Source: Bilabrum cf. latius (lineage: Eukaryota; Bigyra: Bicosoecida; Bigyra; Bicosoecida). From it: a DNA stretch of 64,000 nt. The stretch is from positions 434,001-498,000 of the forward strand of contig OZ237768.1 in NCBI GenBank assembly GCA_965178125.1, given 5' to 3'. A program made the position numbers and the translations under genes. Numbering within the stretch: position 1 is the stretch's first letter; each line of letters begins with the position of its first letter. Shown piece by piece: positions 1 to 12,600 of the stretch. The notes beneath the pieces were generated by a model. It had not been told where the DNA came from. It worked only from the letters and a program-made list of their open reading frames with translations, and ran no database searches.

Positions 1-3000
1 TGCCGATGTTGCCCCGGATGATGGTGTTGGGCCGGAGCGTGGTGGGCTGCCCGTTCTCGTCGGGAAACTCGTACACCTGCCTGTCCCAGCTGTTAAATAC
101 TGCGAAGACCATGCAGCAAATTGGGTGGTACACACGACGAACGATTGTAACCATGGCTTGGTTGGGGTCCATAGTGTGCTCATGGTAGGCCTGTTCGGCA
201 TCCACCACGCAACGATGCTGGTGTAGCGAGACGAGATAGCTGTGCAGCTCTGCTAAAGAAAGCCTCCTATTGACTCTGATCGCAACAAAGCTCATTTCTC
301 TGTTGCATCACACTCACGCGCGTGGTCGCCGCTCTCCCTGCATGAGTTCCACAGCACATTGGACTCGATGAGGTCGCCGCCCACACCGCCATCCTGCGAG
401 AGCAAAGGTAGGTCAAGGGAACACACGTACAAAGGATTTAAGTACTGCATGCAGGCAATGAAAACATGCCGTGCGAGGTGGAGGCAACGTGAAGTCAGCA
501 TATCTTGCTGTGGCATTGCCGCCAGCTCACGTTCTAATTAATGTGCGCGCGAGGACCGTTGTAGACAATGTTGCGGGTGTACTTGTTGTGTCCAGCCTTG
601 GCATAGAAAATGGCGCTGCTCTGCTTCTCGTGCACCCCGAATTCCTTGAAGAGGCACTGGTCGATCGTGGTGTTCATGGGAATGTCCAGAGACATGAGGC
701 TGGGGCCGAAGCCCGGAGCGCCCGCTGGCGCGCCCTCGCCGTTGCCCCACAGTGCGATGCACGTATCGCCGTTCCACTCGAACTGCGACTTGGTGATGGA
801 GGCGTCCCTGTTGTACGCAGAGAGCAGCAGGGCATTGCCGTCGAGGCGGGTGAACATGCACGAGTCGATGGTAAGGCCCTCGGTACCCTCTACCTGCACC
901 GCTGCAGTGCGCTGCAGTCCCCAGTCTCCGCCGGATGGCATGCTATGGGGGTCCATGTACGTGTAGGCGGTGTCCCGGAAAGTGACCCCGCGGAAGGTGA
1001 CGTCCCTGACGGGGTAGTTCTTGGAGCCAGCGATGTCAATGAGCACTTTGTTGGTGGGCGCAGCGAGGCTGGGCAGCTCGCCTTCTGCCTGCCCCTTGGA
1101 AGAAGGCGGCGCCCCCGTCCCGTTGTGCCAGAGGTATAGCGCGCGCTCGTCGGTGTCATAGAAGAACTCATCGGGGTAGTCCAGCTCCTCGAACACGTTC
1201 TCGATGAAAAATACGTCCCCCGTGTTGGCACCTCTGCAAGGGAGGGGTCGGAAGGAGAACGGGGCAAGCGACGGAGGGTACGGGCACGGCAATCTGGCAA
1301 GGGACAGAGGGTACGAGAAGGCGATCTGGCAAGGAACCCATGTCCAAACCTAGGCATAATCAGCAAGGCAGCACAGTATTCGGACGCAACTCCTTCATCC
1401 AATGGGAAATTTAGACGAGCATCAGTCACGTCTGCAAGGCCTCAGACAGAAGCACCCTGCCAGGCATACCAGCAATCTCACCGAGCACCCTGGAAGAACC
1501 CGTAGTCCACCCAAAATGTGTTGTTGTCAGGGTCGTAGCGGCTCAGCTCGCCCATCCAAGAGGACCAGTGGCCGGGCCTGCGAGGGAGGAAACCAATCAT
1601 AGAGGCAAGACCACGGGCGATGCAAACACGGGCAGACCCGGTGTTTGTAGGCGTGATCGCCAGGGAGCAGCAGTTGGGGCACTCTGACAGAGAGGACGGG
1701 TGAAAAGCAAATGTCCGTCTCCCACGGAGCTATGCAGATACACATGTTCCCTCTTCTTCTCTTACCTCCAGGTCTGGATGATCCCACCCTTGGTCGTCTT
1801 GTACGGCTGGTGGGGCAGGATGCTCGTGTCTGCCTGGAAACCCGCTGGCACCCGGTAGGTGAATGCACCGCCGCCGCTGCAATGGAGGAAGGGGCACACG
1901 GGGCATGGCACGAGAAGATGTTATATATAAACTGTCCCGCGCAAAATGGCCCCTTCGAGGGGCACGGGCAGCTGCGGTAGCCAAGTCGCCAATCAATATT
2001 CAAGCCCCACAAAATCACGAATATCACGTTACTCACGCAGTGTCGTTGTTGCACCAGTACCCCGCAGCGGGAGTGAAACGTTCGCACACGCCGCCCACGC
2101 CGAGCTTGTACGTCGAGAACATGCCTGAGTTGTTGCGGAACGGGGTCGATGGGGCGAATTGGATGTCGGGGTTCTTGGGAGTCTCCGGTGCCAGCCATGT
2201 CTTGGTGGTCAGGAGGGAACCGAAGCCCAGGCGCTCCGGACTCGGGTTGTTGGGGTATCTCGCGCGGACTGCCCTGGCACCAGAGAGACGGATTCCCATG
2301 ATGCCGTTGGGGAGGATGGTCTCGGTCGAGATGCTGGCTTTCCAGATGTTGGCCGGAGGGGGCGGGGGCGGGGGCGGCAGGTAGCGCCCGCTGGTCTGTC
2401 CGTATTCTTGCACGGGCTTCCAGGTGTTGTCCGTGCGGAAATAGCAGTCGCCTCCGTTGTGGTAGGTCCAGATGGTGCACGCAATCCCGCCGTCCTTCTG
2501 CGCCTTGGTGTAGTTTGCCTGGCAGGCTGCCTCGCAGTCGCCGGCGGAGCCCATGTGGCCCTGGTTGGAGGTGGCGTTGGGTGCGGCGTATTGCATTGCA
2601 TCGGTGTCGGGCGATTCCACCCACTGGCCGCCGGCGCCCCACGCGGGTTCGGCATAGAGCTCAGGGTGCTTCTCGGCGTAGTATGCGGCAGCGGCGCTCG
2701 AGACGTTGTACTCGCTCCAATCAACAGACAGCGGCGCGGCTCCCGCAATATCGGCTTCTTCTCCGTTGTAGTTCTGCACCGTCAGGCCTGAATCTTCCTG
2801 GGTGAGTGACAGGGCCTGGGGAAGGTAGTAGTAGCCCTCGCGCAGCACGACCGTCCGCGGGTTGCCGACCCCGGCAGAGCGGCTTAGCTCCACGGCGTGG
2901 TGCAACGACTTCACAGGAGAATCTAGCGTTCCCTTGTTGCTGTCGCTGCCATGCTTGGCGTCTGCATAGATCGTGACGGTGCTATCGGAAGGAAGGCTGA

Positions 3001-3428
3001 ACCGCGGCGCCCCGGTGTTCTTGTTGATTGCCGAGGGAGGCTTCGCCGTGCACCCGACAGGCTTTTCAGGAGTTCCATTAAGGGCATCAGCCATCTCTTG
3101 AAGCTGCTGCTGGGTAAGATGCGGCTGCACGGCCAGTGCGCGCTCCAAGATTAGCTGCGAAATTGCAACGAGCCGAAGAGCACAACGATATCAGATGTAG
3201 CAGCTCCCGCTTCATTAAACATATTACTTGAATACATGCTACGCAGTCTGTCACATACGAATCAAGTGCGCATGCACGAACACAAGCACGGCAACAGCAT
3301 GAGCAAGGATCGTAGCCAGTAACATGCCTTACATCCCTGAATGAGCAGTCAAACGCGTCCTGGGTGGCATCAGCCATAGCATACTGAACAGCAGCTCCAG
3401 CTGCTAGTAATGCGAACAAGCTACGCAT
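1..3428 (-). CDS. Secreted parallel beta-helix protein, 7 exons, 3' end beyond window
   Basis: Minus-strand exons: 3428-3333, 3154-2037, 1876-1766, 1577-1489, 1231-531, 393-318, 99-1, all with GT-AG introns and consistent phases. Exon 1 gives a signal peptide (MRSLFALLAAGAAVQYAMA). Exon 2 holds the start of a right-handed beta-helix fold (IYADAKHGSDSN..G, PVKSLHHAVELSR) and a cysteine-containing apple/PAN-like insert (CEAACQANY...CTIWTY), followed by a polyproline run. Later exons carry the family's ANTGDVFFIENV, NGPRAHIN, CRESGDH and FNSWDRQ motifs. The protein is probably exported and binds or cleaves a polysaccharide; no catalytic residues can be assigned. An in-frame TAG at 534-536 lies between HIN and the exon end inside a conserved motif, so it must be read as sense for the next exons to join. 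Confidence 0.8.
534..536 (-). other. In-frame TAG sense codon in a conserved motif
   Basis: The codon sits two codons before the donor site of exon 5 (AAC then GTGAGC). Without reading it, the DGGVGGDLIESN and CRESGDH exons downstream would be orphaned, although they are the expected continuation of the family. Confidence 0.75.
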
Positions 3429-3629
3429 GATGTAAGTCTGCGCACTTCACGACGTCGACCGACTGGAAGCGGAGCGACAATCCGGCGAGACAAATTATTG
3501 ATGCCGTCTCACGGCAAGCCACTACGCCACGCTAGGCCCTCTTAAACAAAGTTCAATCGAACAGCCATGTACTATCAGTATATAAATACCTTGGGCACAA
3601 CTCACTACCATGACAAAGTCTCCCAACAA

Positions 3630-6600
3630 TCACAGATACCTCCGCCTGGGCAACTTCTTCTTCGCCGAGGGTTGCGCCACCAAGGGCTCCTTTTTGCCCT
3701 TGACCCCGAACGCCGACGCAGAACGATCCACAGTACCGTTCCCTCCAGCACGCGACCCATCCAGAGGTCTGGCACCCGTACCAGCAGCTTCAACGGTTTT
3801 CCTATTGGGCGATCGCGAGCGCGTCACCTCTGGCATCGCAGCGGCGCCCCACACCTCGCCCGCTTCGGACTGCTCCGCAATCTCCGCCCCCCTGAGCAGA
3901 ACATCGGCGCCCTCACCCGGCCCCGGCGGAAACCGCCCCTCCTGCCCCCGCAACAGACCAACACTCTCCAGCAGCTCACCCTCAAGACCTCCCGACGCCC
4001 TCGCGCAACCGGCCGGCCCGGGACCGCCACTCCCGGACGCACGCGCACTCGTCACACCTTGAACAGCAGGGGCATGCGAGGGCAGCCGCATCACGGGCCC
4101 CCTGCTCCCAGCCACCGCTTGTTCCCTGGCCACCGACTGCCTCCTGCCCTGCAGCATGGCACCCAGGGCACCCTGGCCTCGCCGGGCCGCCATCGCCCGG
4201 ACCCTGCCCTGCCGTTGACCCCTGGGGGTGCCCCCCCGCAGTGGGGTCGCTGGCCCCAAGGCGAACCCAGCCAGATCATCGACATCCTGACTTGCATCAC
4301 CGTGCGCTGCACCCTCCTTCGATTCATTTCGGGCCCTCTCGCCAGCAAATGCAGGTCGTTGCTAGATCTAGTCGGGCAGCCCCACTACAGTGGCTTGCCC
4401 TCGCCGATCGTCCCGCCCCCCTGCATCTCTTCCAGCTCCCCTCTGGGCTTCCTGAGATGAGCCAGACCTCGCTGCAACACCACCATGCAGTGCACCCACC
4501 GCAACACGGAGCGCACGTGGCTGACCACCCCCCGTGGTAGCACCACCATGCAGTGCACCCACCGCACCGCCCTGCGCTCTCGGTGCGTTCCCTGTCTCTA
4601 GGGAAGGCAGGTGCCACGGGCTCCCTGCCCCCGAGCCCCTGGTCACCGGTCGGCCGACACCTCCCCGAGCTTCCTGCTGAGGACTGGTACCGGTGCCACC
4701 ATGCTGGGCCGGGCCACCACTGCCAGTACCAGCTGCGCGATGCCCAGATAGAGACTGACGCGCCTTGCTAGATATCTTCGACTCGCTGCTTGCCGTGCCC
4801 GGCCTCAAGTGCCCTCGGGAGGGCGGCAGCCCCGCCTGCAACCTGAATGAACCTTCGTGCAATGCATCCTCGCTCCTAGCGCGAGTCCTATGGGGGGGCA
4901 CCGCACTCGTCACACCGGAACCGCTCGCGAGCGCGGAGTGTGGCCTGGATTTCGTCACCACTGGCATGGCGTCGGATAGGCCGTGTGTATCACCTGGAGC
5001 TGGTGCTGCCGGGGGCTGGGACGTGCTGACCGACATCTGCCTCAGGTTGATCTCCTCCTCGGTTGGATCCACTCGAGGTGGAAGAACCTCGCGTGGCAGA
5101 GGCGGGTGTTGGTCTTCTTCCTCTTCCTGATGTGGTGTCTGGTCACCCGACTCGCCGTGAGAATCCTGACCGCGGCCATGTGTCGCGTGCTTGTCAGCAT
5201 CGTCAGCTGCCCTCTTGCCGTCTGCAGGCGCCGGGGCATAATTAGTGGCCAGCATACCCCTCTGCCCATGCGAAGCATCATGAACTGCACCTCCAACGGA
5301 TTGACCTAGCTCGGACCGGAGCTGGGCTGCAGATGCGGCTGCGGCCATTGTCGCCGCAGCCTGCGCCCGCTCCTGCGCGCTCCTGCCGGGGTGCTCGAAC
5401 ATGGGAGCGACGGGCCGGACGGGCTACATTGCCATGCTGGTGGTTGCAGATGGCTACTTTGACTTGCTCAGTGGGCGGCCTGGTAGTCTGTGGTTCCCGT
5501 GTCCCGGTTGTGCGGCAGGGGCTGCTGGATGTCGACGGGCTGCTGTGTTGGCCCCGGCTTCGCATGGCGGTCCACCTGCATGTGTCTCGCCGCTCTACAC
5601 AGGCGCGTGCGGCCGGTTACTCCCTCTGCTGTGGAGTCTGACATCAGCAGCATGATCCGATCCCACTGACGGCGCAGCCCCTTCCGATCCGGCAGCAGGA
5701 CCAGGCTGCGGCATCGTCTATCTGGGCGGCGCAACTTCGCTATATTGCTCGGCTTTTGTCCCGACGGGCTGAAGTTCATGCTCAATGGAGGACACATCAT
5801 GCATCTGGTGCGTAGTCTCCGCGGTATGGGCTGCAGTCGAGTTGACCACAGGGGCAAGCATACCGACCGTCTGCCCATGCAACCGGTCGCGCTGCTGCAA
5901 CTGTTGCTGCTGCTGCTGCTGCTGCTGCTACTACTATAGATGCGCCATTTCTCGTGCCATCTCCGACTGCCTCCTGGCTCTCCTGGGAATGATCACGGGG
6001 CCAAGATCCACCACACTAGGTCTGGGCCTGACCAGGAGCCTTGAACCACTCGTCACACCTCTTGAAACACTCGTCAGACCACGGGACAAGGGCACTACGC
6101 CGGATTCTTGAGAAGGTTCCTGCGATGAACCGAGTCCAAGGTGCATTTGGCGGCTTGCCCTCCCCACCGAGCCACGGCTCGCGAAGGACGGGTCCGAGGA
6201 TGGTAGCACCACCGGGTCCGGCGGGGTCTTCCCTCGGATGGCCCGCAGCCTCGCCTGCTTGCGACTGGCCCTAGCCGCCTCCATCGCCTCCTCGTCTTCG
6301 GCGGTGCCCGGCACCGGCATCAGCGCGAAGTCCTCCGGCGACTTGCGACCAGCAGCGCCGCTTGCGACGGACGACCCGCCCATGCTGCTGCCCAGAGACC
6401 CGATCGAGGCCTCGTTGGATATCCCCACGGGAGGTGCGCCGGGCCGGTGCCTCTGCACAGGTGTCCTGCCAGTATCATGGAAACCGTGCCGTTTCATAGC
6501 GGTCGGGAGGGAATAACGGGAGTGCTGGCCCGGCTGGCTTCGATCAACGCCTCCGGGATCCGACATCCCGGGATCGAACCCCCCCTTGATGCGCCCGTCC

Positions 6601-9600
6601 AGCCCACCAAAATCAGAAGGGGCCCCACCCTTGCTGGATCGCATGGGGGTGGCCAGATCAGAAGGGGCCCCACCCTTGCTGGATCGCATGGGAGAGGTCA
6701 GCGCGCCTCTCACGGCGCCCCTGGGCCCCTCGCTGAACGCCTGCGACGACGTGCCTATCGGTGACAGCTCCCTCCGACGCACCACGTCTCCGAAGGCAGC
6801 CTTCGGCGATGCCAGGACGGCTTGCGCGTACGTCTCCTGGAGGAGGCGCTGTTGTTCCCTGGCGGCCCGGGCCAGCTTCTGTTTCACTGATAGCGGGCCG
6901 TGGGCACTGCTGCCGCCCCCGGGGCTCGACCGCACGGCATTAGAGCCGTTCAGTTTCCGATGCTCCTCGATCCTGCCCAGCGGCGCGACCGCACTCGGCG
7001 ACGCTCCAGCAGTGCTAAAGCTCTGCACGGTCGCAGATGCCCTGGCAAGGGATCCCATCGGGCTGGCCCTGCCGAGAAACGAGGGGCCGGGTGGAAGCGG
7101 GCTGCCGGCCCTGCCCACCGAGGCACGGCTGCCATCCACCGGTGGATTGACACCCAGCAGGCCCTCCTGGCTGCCTTGCGCGGCGCCCACCATGCTGCGG
7201 AACTGCTTGGACATGTTGCTACCCGAGATGCTGTAGTGCAGCCCACGAGCAGTCACCAGGTCCTCCTCGCCGATTCGGAGCTAGAAATCAGAGCCACGCC
7301 CAGCGCGGGCGCCCTCGCGGCTCGCCCCTCCAAACTCGTGCTAGTCCACGTCATCGAATCCGGCCACCAGGTGCTTCCGAGCCATCTTGGAGGCACCCGA
7401 AAGTGCCCGATCGATCGACTTCTTCACGTTCTTGGGAAGCGTGGTCCGTCGCTTGAACTGGATGGCTTGCTACAGCTTGCCTCGCCTCTTGATGAGGACG
7501 GGTCCGTCATCCCGAGGCCGCAGCAGGCTGCCAGCGGAGGCGCTGCTGGCCAGAGACGAGGCCTCGGGGCCGTTCGCCCTCGAAGTCGCGCTCGAAACAC
7601 CGAGGCTGGTCCGACGGGTGGTCATTGTACCACCATGCCCTTGCGACACAGGGGCAGCGACAGGGTCTTTATCATCATAGCTTGGCTCGAAATCGGTGAA
7701 GGCCTCTTTCACGATCGCGTTCCACTCTGCCAGCCTAGCCCGTTCCACCAGCTCCCGCTGCAGTGAGTCCTCGTCTTCAAGGCGCATCCTCCACAGCTCG
7801 TCGTTCTGGCGCGCGATCTCTCCGAGCTTGAGCTGCATGCGCTCGTACCCCCGCGTGGCAGCATGACGGGCGGCCTTGCTGTAGATGCCTTTCCAGTACT
7901 CGATCGCTTTGTTCTCTTCCGAGTCCTTCTCGGCCTGCCTCATGGCCTCTAGCCTCGCCTCTTCGGCTTCTTTTGCCCTGCGGATTGCAGCGAGTCGTTC
8001 CACCTCGGCGCGTTGCGCCTTAGTCAGCCCGTCGGGGTCGTTCGCGCGCTCCTCGGCCAACCGCCTGTCTCGCTCGATCTGGGCCCTTACCCTGGCTTCA
8101 AGCTCTGCCTGCTCCCTGCTCTTCTGCCTCTAGATCTCTGCTTTTCTCTTCCGTTCTTCCTCTCTGCGCCTCTCCTCTTCTGCCTTGCGGCTGCTCTCCT
8201 GCTCCTCCGTGTCGTCAACCTCGGGTGGTGCATCCTCATCCACAATCATCATCTTCTGCTTGAGGGACTGGTGATTGGACAAGCGCGCCTTCTTCGAAGC
8301 ATCGTCTTGTGCTGGACCGGGCTTGGAGGGCTTGGAGCTTGCAGCATCAGTGATGTCGTCTGGGCCTGGCCTTGCGTGTGCATGTACATCGTCATGTGCC
8401 ACCTCAGGTGCGTCCGGGGGTGGTTGCTCACCCTCACCCTCACCCTCAGCTGGTGCATCAACCAGCCCGGGTCCATCTCTACGGGCATCTCTTGCTGCAG
8501 AGCCAGGCCTCGAATTCTATGCTGAGATAGCCTGATCTGCAAGCACCATCTCCGGTTCTGGCTCCGGCTCTGGCTCTGGCTTCGATTCTGGCTCCGGCTC
8601 TGGCTTCGATACTGGCTCCGGTTCTGGCTTCGATTCTGGCTCCGGATCAGAGTCCGGCATGGCCAGCATGGCAGCCACCGCCGCCACCCGCCACTTGCCC
8701 AAGCTCGAGGCTCCCGCAAGCGCGTTTGATAGCCCTTGCATTGCCTCTTTGCCGAAGAAAATCTCGCCCTCTAGCCCATGAGCCACACAACGTCGAGTTT
8801 CTGCCGAAATACACAAGGCCAGGCCTGGCAAATGCGTGCCAGACTCGGAGTCAGAACCGGGGTTAGTCTTGGATAGACCACCACTCCCAGTTGCAGACGT
8901 CCCACCGGCCGATCCTTCAGCACTCAAGCCATTCCCAAGCACAACGCCAGCCACTGTGCCGCTTCCTGATGCACCATCCTAGGATTCATCAAAACTCGGA
9001 GTTGCTGGCACTTGCTCCTGCAAGGATTTTGGGACTCGGTCTGGCAGGCCGTCGAGAGCAATTCCTTTCACGCAGCCGAGCAGCTTCTGCGACCATTCAG
9101 GCGCAACGCAACCTCCTTCCAGTGTACACTGCAGCGCCCTAGGAATCTTTGACAACTGCTCTTTGGACTCGCGCACCTCCTCCGGAGGCAACGGGTCCGT
9201 TTCGTGGGGTCTCCTATCGCCGCTGCTGTCGGTGCCCCGTGACTTAGAGGCTGAGATCATCTTCTTCTTTTTAGCGCTTTTCTTTGTCTTCCTCTTCCCG
9301 GGTTTGCTGCTCTGTCCTTTGTCCGCCGCTCCCTTGCTGCTGGCCCTTGCAATTAGCTCAGCTGCAGCCTTTGGCAAAGGAATGCTCGTGAACCTCCGCA
9401 GCAGTTCAAACCCCCGCAGCGACGCAACCAGCGCGTACTGCCCCCGAAGCCTCAGAAGCTCAAGAGCGAGTCGGGACCTCAGGTGCCAACGCCTAAGCCC
9501 AGAGCGCTCCCTGGCCTGGTACCACCTCCTGAAGGCGTCCCACCGCCGGAGGGCGACTCGAGCCGCGCGCGTGCGTGCTGCGCCTGCACCCTGCTGCGCG

Positions 9601-12600
9601 AAGCCACGGCTTCGCGCCAGGCTCGTTTTTTGGGTCCCTGCTCTCGTTTGTGATGATGCCATCATTCTCCTCTTTTCGTTGCGGGTCACCTGCGCCCTCG
9701 GGAGAAGTTTCCCGACCTCCTCTGTCATCGCCGACAACAGCAGCCCTGTAGACCTAGCGGCGTCCGGTCCGCTCTCATTTCCAGCAGATGAACCCGCACC
9801 GCTTGACGGTCCTTCAGCAGAACCAGAACCAGAACCAGAACCGGGACCAGGACCAGACCCGCCCTCGACTGCAGTCACCTGCAGCATCCTGACCTCCCAG
9901 AGCGGGTCACCCTCCTCTACCTCGGCTGGGACGAACCTTTGAGGATCCACGATCAGACGGGCAGTCACACCGCCATGAACCTGTGCCTGTGGATCCCGTC
10001 GGGCCTGCTCCAGTGCATCTCTCACCCCATCGAATTCCGCCGCAGCCACCAGTTCCCGGGAGAGAAACACCGCCCTAACTGGGTTCTCCGTCGATGCCCA
10101 CCAGCGAGTGAACGCTGCTAGTCGAGACAGGAGAGCTCCGTGGGCATCGCCAGCAGGCTTGTCCCTGCCGTCCTCGCGGTTTGGGGCAGGCAGTGAAGAA
10201 GCAGCCGCATGGATATCGTCCTCCACGGTGACGAGTGCGTCAGGCACCGCAGAGCATAGCACGGCCGGCAGCTCGGTTGCATGGGCAGCTGTAGCTGCAG
10301 CTTCTTCGGCGCACTCGCTCCCGAAGCAGACTGGCGGCTGGTGCTCCAAGCCGAGGCACTCAAGCACGCGTGCAATGGGCACCCCTTGTACCTTGATCGC
10401 AATCGCACCGAGCTCTTCGGCAAGTCCTGTGGAGCTGCCAGTGCCAGCAGCGGGGCAATAGGACCGGGGTGCCCCCTCCTCCTGACCTTCAGCTGCCCAT
10501 TCACCCGCGCCGCGACCCTATCGGATAAACTCCACGTCGTCCGGATTCGTCTGTGACAGCTGTAGGTGCGGCCCAAGCTGCACCGCATCCAAACACGGGG
10601 GCTTGTCGACTGCCCCTTTAGACTCCGAATCCATCGCAATCGTCATCCGCATCAGTGCCTCTGTGTCGCTGGGCCCCGGCAGCGCAACCCCCGCCCGACT
10701 CGCTTCCTTTCTGACCATCCCGTCACATGCAGCCGCCATTATCTCAGTGGCTCTATCGAGAGGATACATGGCAGACCATGCCACGCCCCTGAAGTGGTAC
10801 TACAAGGCGTCTTGGCCCGCCTTTGCCCTTTGTTTCTTCCACCGCTTGATCTTGATGATGAGCCTAAGGAGGACTTTGTACGCGACTGCCTCTCTCTTCT
10901 CCTCTAGCAGCACATCTTTGCTCTTCTTGTCCTTGACGAAAAAGGACGCGAATGCGTTGAAATGCGATATTGCGCGTAGCTATGGCTTAGCCCGGGCAGA
11001 TTTTCCTGCGCCATTTGGTCCAGACTCTCCCAAATCACCTGCCCTCCGAGGCTGGTATGACACTGGTCTGTTGGCGATGTGCTGCTGGCCCTGGGGTAGC
11101 AGCACCTCACCGGCTGTGGATGACCTCCCACTGGTCGCTCTAGACGGCGGAGACTCGGCTGAGGCCGGCACTGCATGTGGCCGGTCTGATACGCTGTCAT
11201 CCAGGCGGCTCGCGACACTGCTGGGCATCCTGCTTCTGGGCGTTCGGGACCGCAGTGGAGGCGACAGGCTGGACATTTCCTGCGGCGCTTCCTCCTGCTG
11301 TGTCCGCGCCATGGTTGGTCTGCTCTCCGCCCGTCTCATCATGCGATGGTCAGAGCTGGCGTCCAAAGTGGCGGGAAGGCCGGACTCGGAGCGGCGGAAA
11401 GGGGGCGGGAGTTGGGGCGCATCACCATCGCCATTGCTGCCTGCGCTCGTCGATGAGGTCCCGCCGGATGGGCCGTCGCCTCTGTTCGAAGAGGAACCCT
11501 GGTCCTACTGCGAATCCATCAATTTCTTTACCTTGCCGAAATCGGATCTAGATCGCCGTATCCTGTGCGTTGGGTGCATCGAGGCAGCAACAGCAGCCGG
11601 AGGGGTAGGGGTGCCCGGTGTCTCGCTCTGCTCTCGATGCAATTCGGCGTCCGTTGACTGGTTCTCGTGCTTCTATTGGTCCGCTGTGTTCGTGGCATCA
11701 CTGCTGTCTACGGATCCAGAAGGCATTGAATCTCCAGCTGCTGCAGGTGAAGAGGATACGGGTGCGCCCTCGGCCATTTTGGGTAGATTTGACTGAGCGG
11801 GACTAGCTACGATACCGTCTTTGCCTGGTGCAGTTTCGTCTGCACCCGCACGCCAAGCCGCGACTTCCGCTGGTTGGTGACTCGGATCAAAATGACCCGC
11901 GACAGGTATGCTTTCGCTTCCTTTGCGTAGCCCTGCCTGCTGCGCTTCCTGCAGTTGTTCCTTGCCTACAGGCGCACTGACAACTGGACCATCCTCTACC
12001 TTCTAGCTGGAGATGGGGCCAGCAGTAGGGTTCCTTTCCGCGAGCGAGGCACCGGAACCGTCAACGTTGCCCGCCTTCACTTTCGCGCCGTCTTCATCTT
12101 CAGCCTTTGGCTGCGCACCAATGCCGCCGGGGTCACCAACGCTGCTTCGATCGCTACCCCTCACGCCCTCCCCAGAGTCTGCGGAACTGCTGGTTGCGGC
12201 TACCTCCCAGCCCGAGACCGGTTCATCCGATGCAGGCTCGTGGTACATAGGCTAGCCTTCGCTACCTTTCGAAGCGTATGAGTGGTCTGCGCCAGCATCC
12301 CGACCTGTTGCTTCACTGGTCCCTCCTGGGGGCTCTGACGGCGGCTCTGTTGGCGCAGTCCCAGCGGATTCTGCAGGCCTCTAGTTGTCATCGTGTGCAT
12401 GTGATTCGGTTGTTGTGTCGCTGCCAGCCTCTGCAAGCGGTCTGCCCTCAAGCATGCCTGTTGTCCCGCTGACAGGCCCAGCGTCTGTCGCAGCCTTCAA
12501 CAACTCGGTTCCTTTGGCTGGAGCTGCATCTAAATCTCGCGACTGGCCGATGGGTCCCTGCTCATCGATTGCTTTTTCATCGAGGCCACCAGAGCTTCCG

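Noticed and set aside
3567-4460. Long plus-strand open frames opposite the giant gene (also 9163-9942, 10603-11796, 12385-12876)
   Set aside because: GC-rich coding DNA often leaves the opposite strand open. These frames are proline/arginine- or serine-rich shadows without motifs and stop where the minus-strand frame continues.
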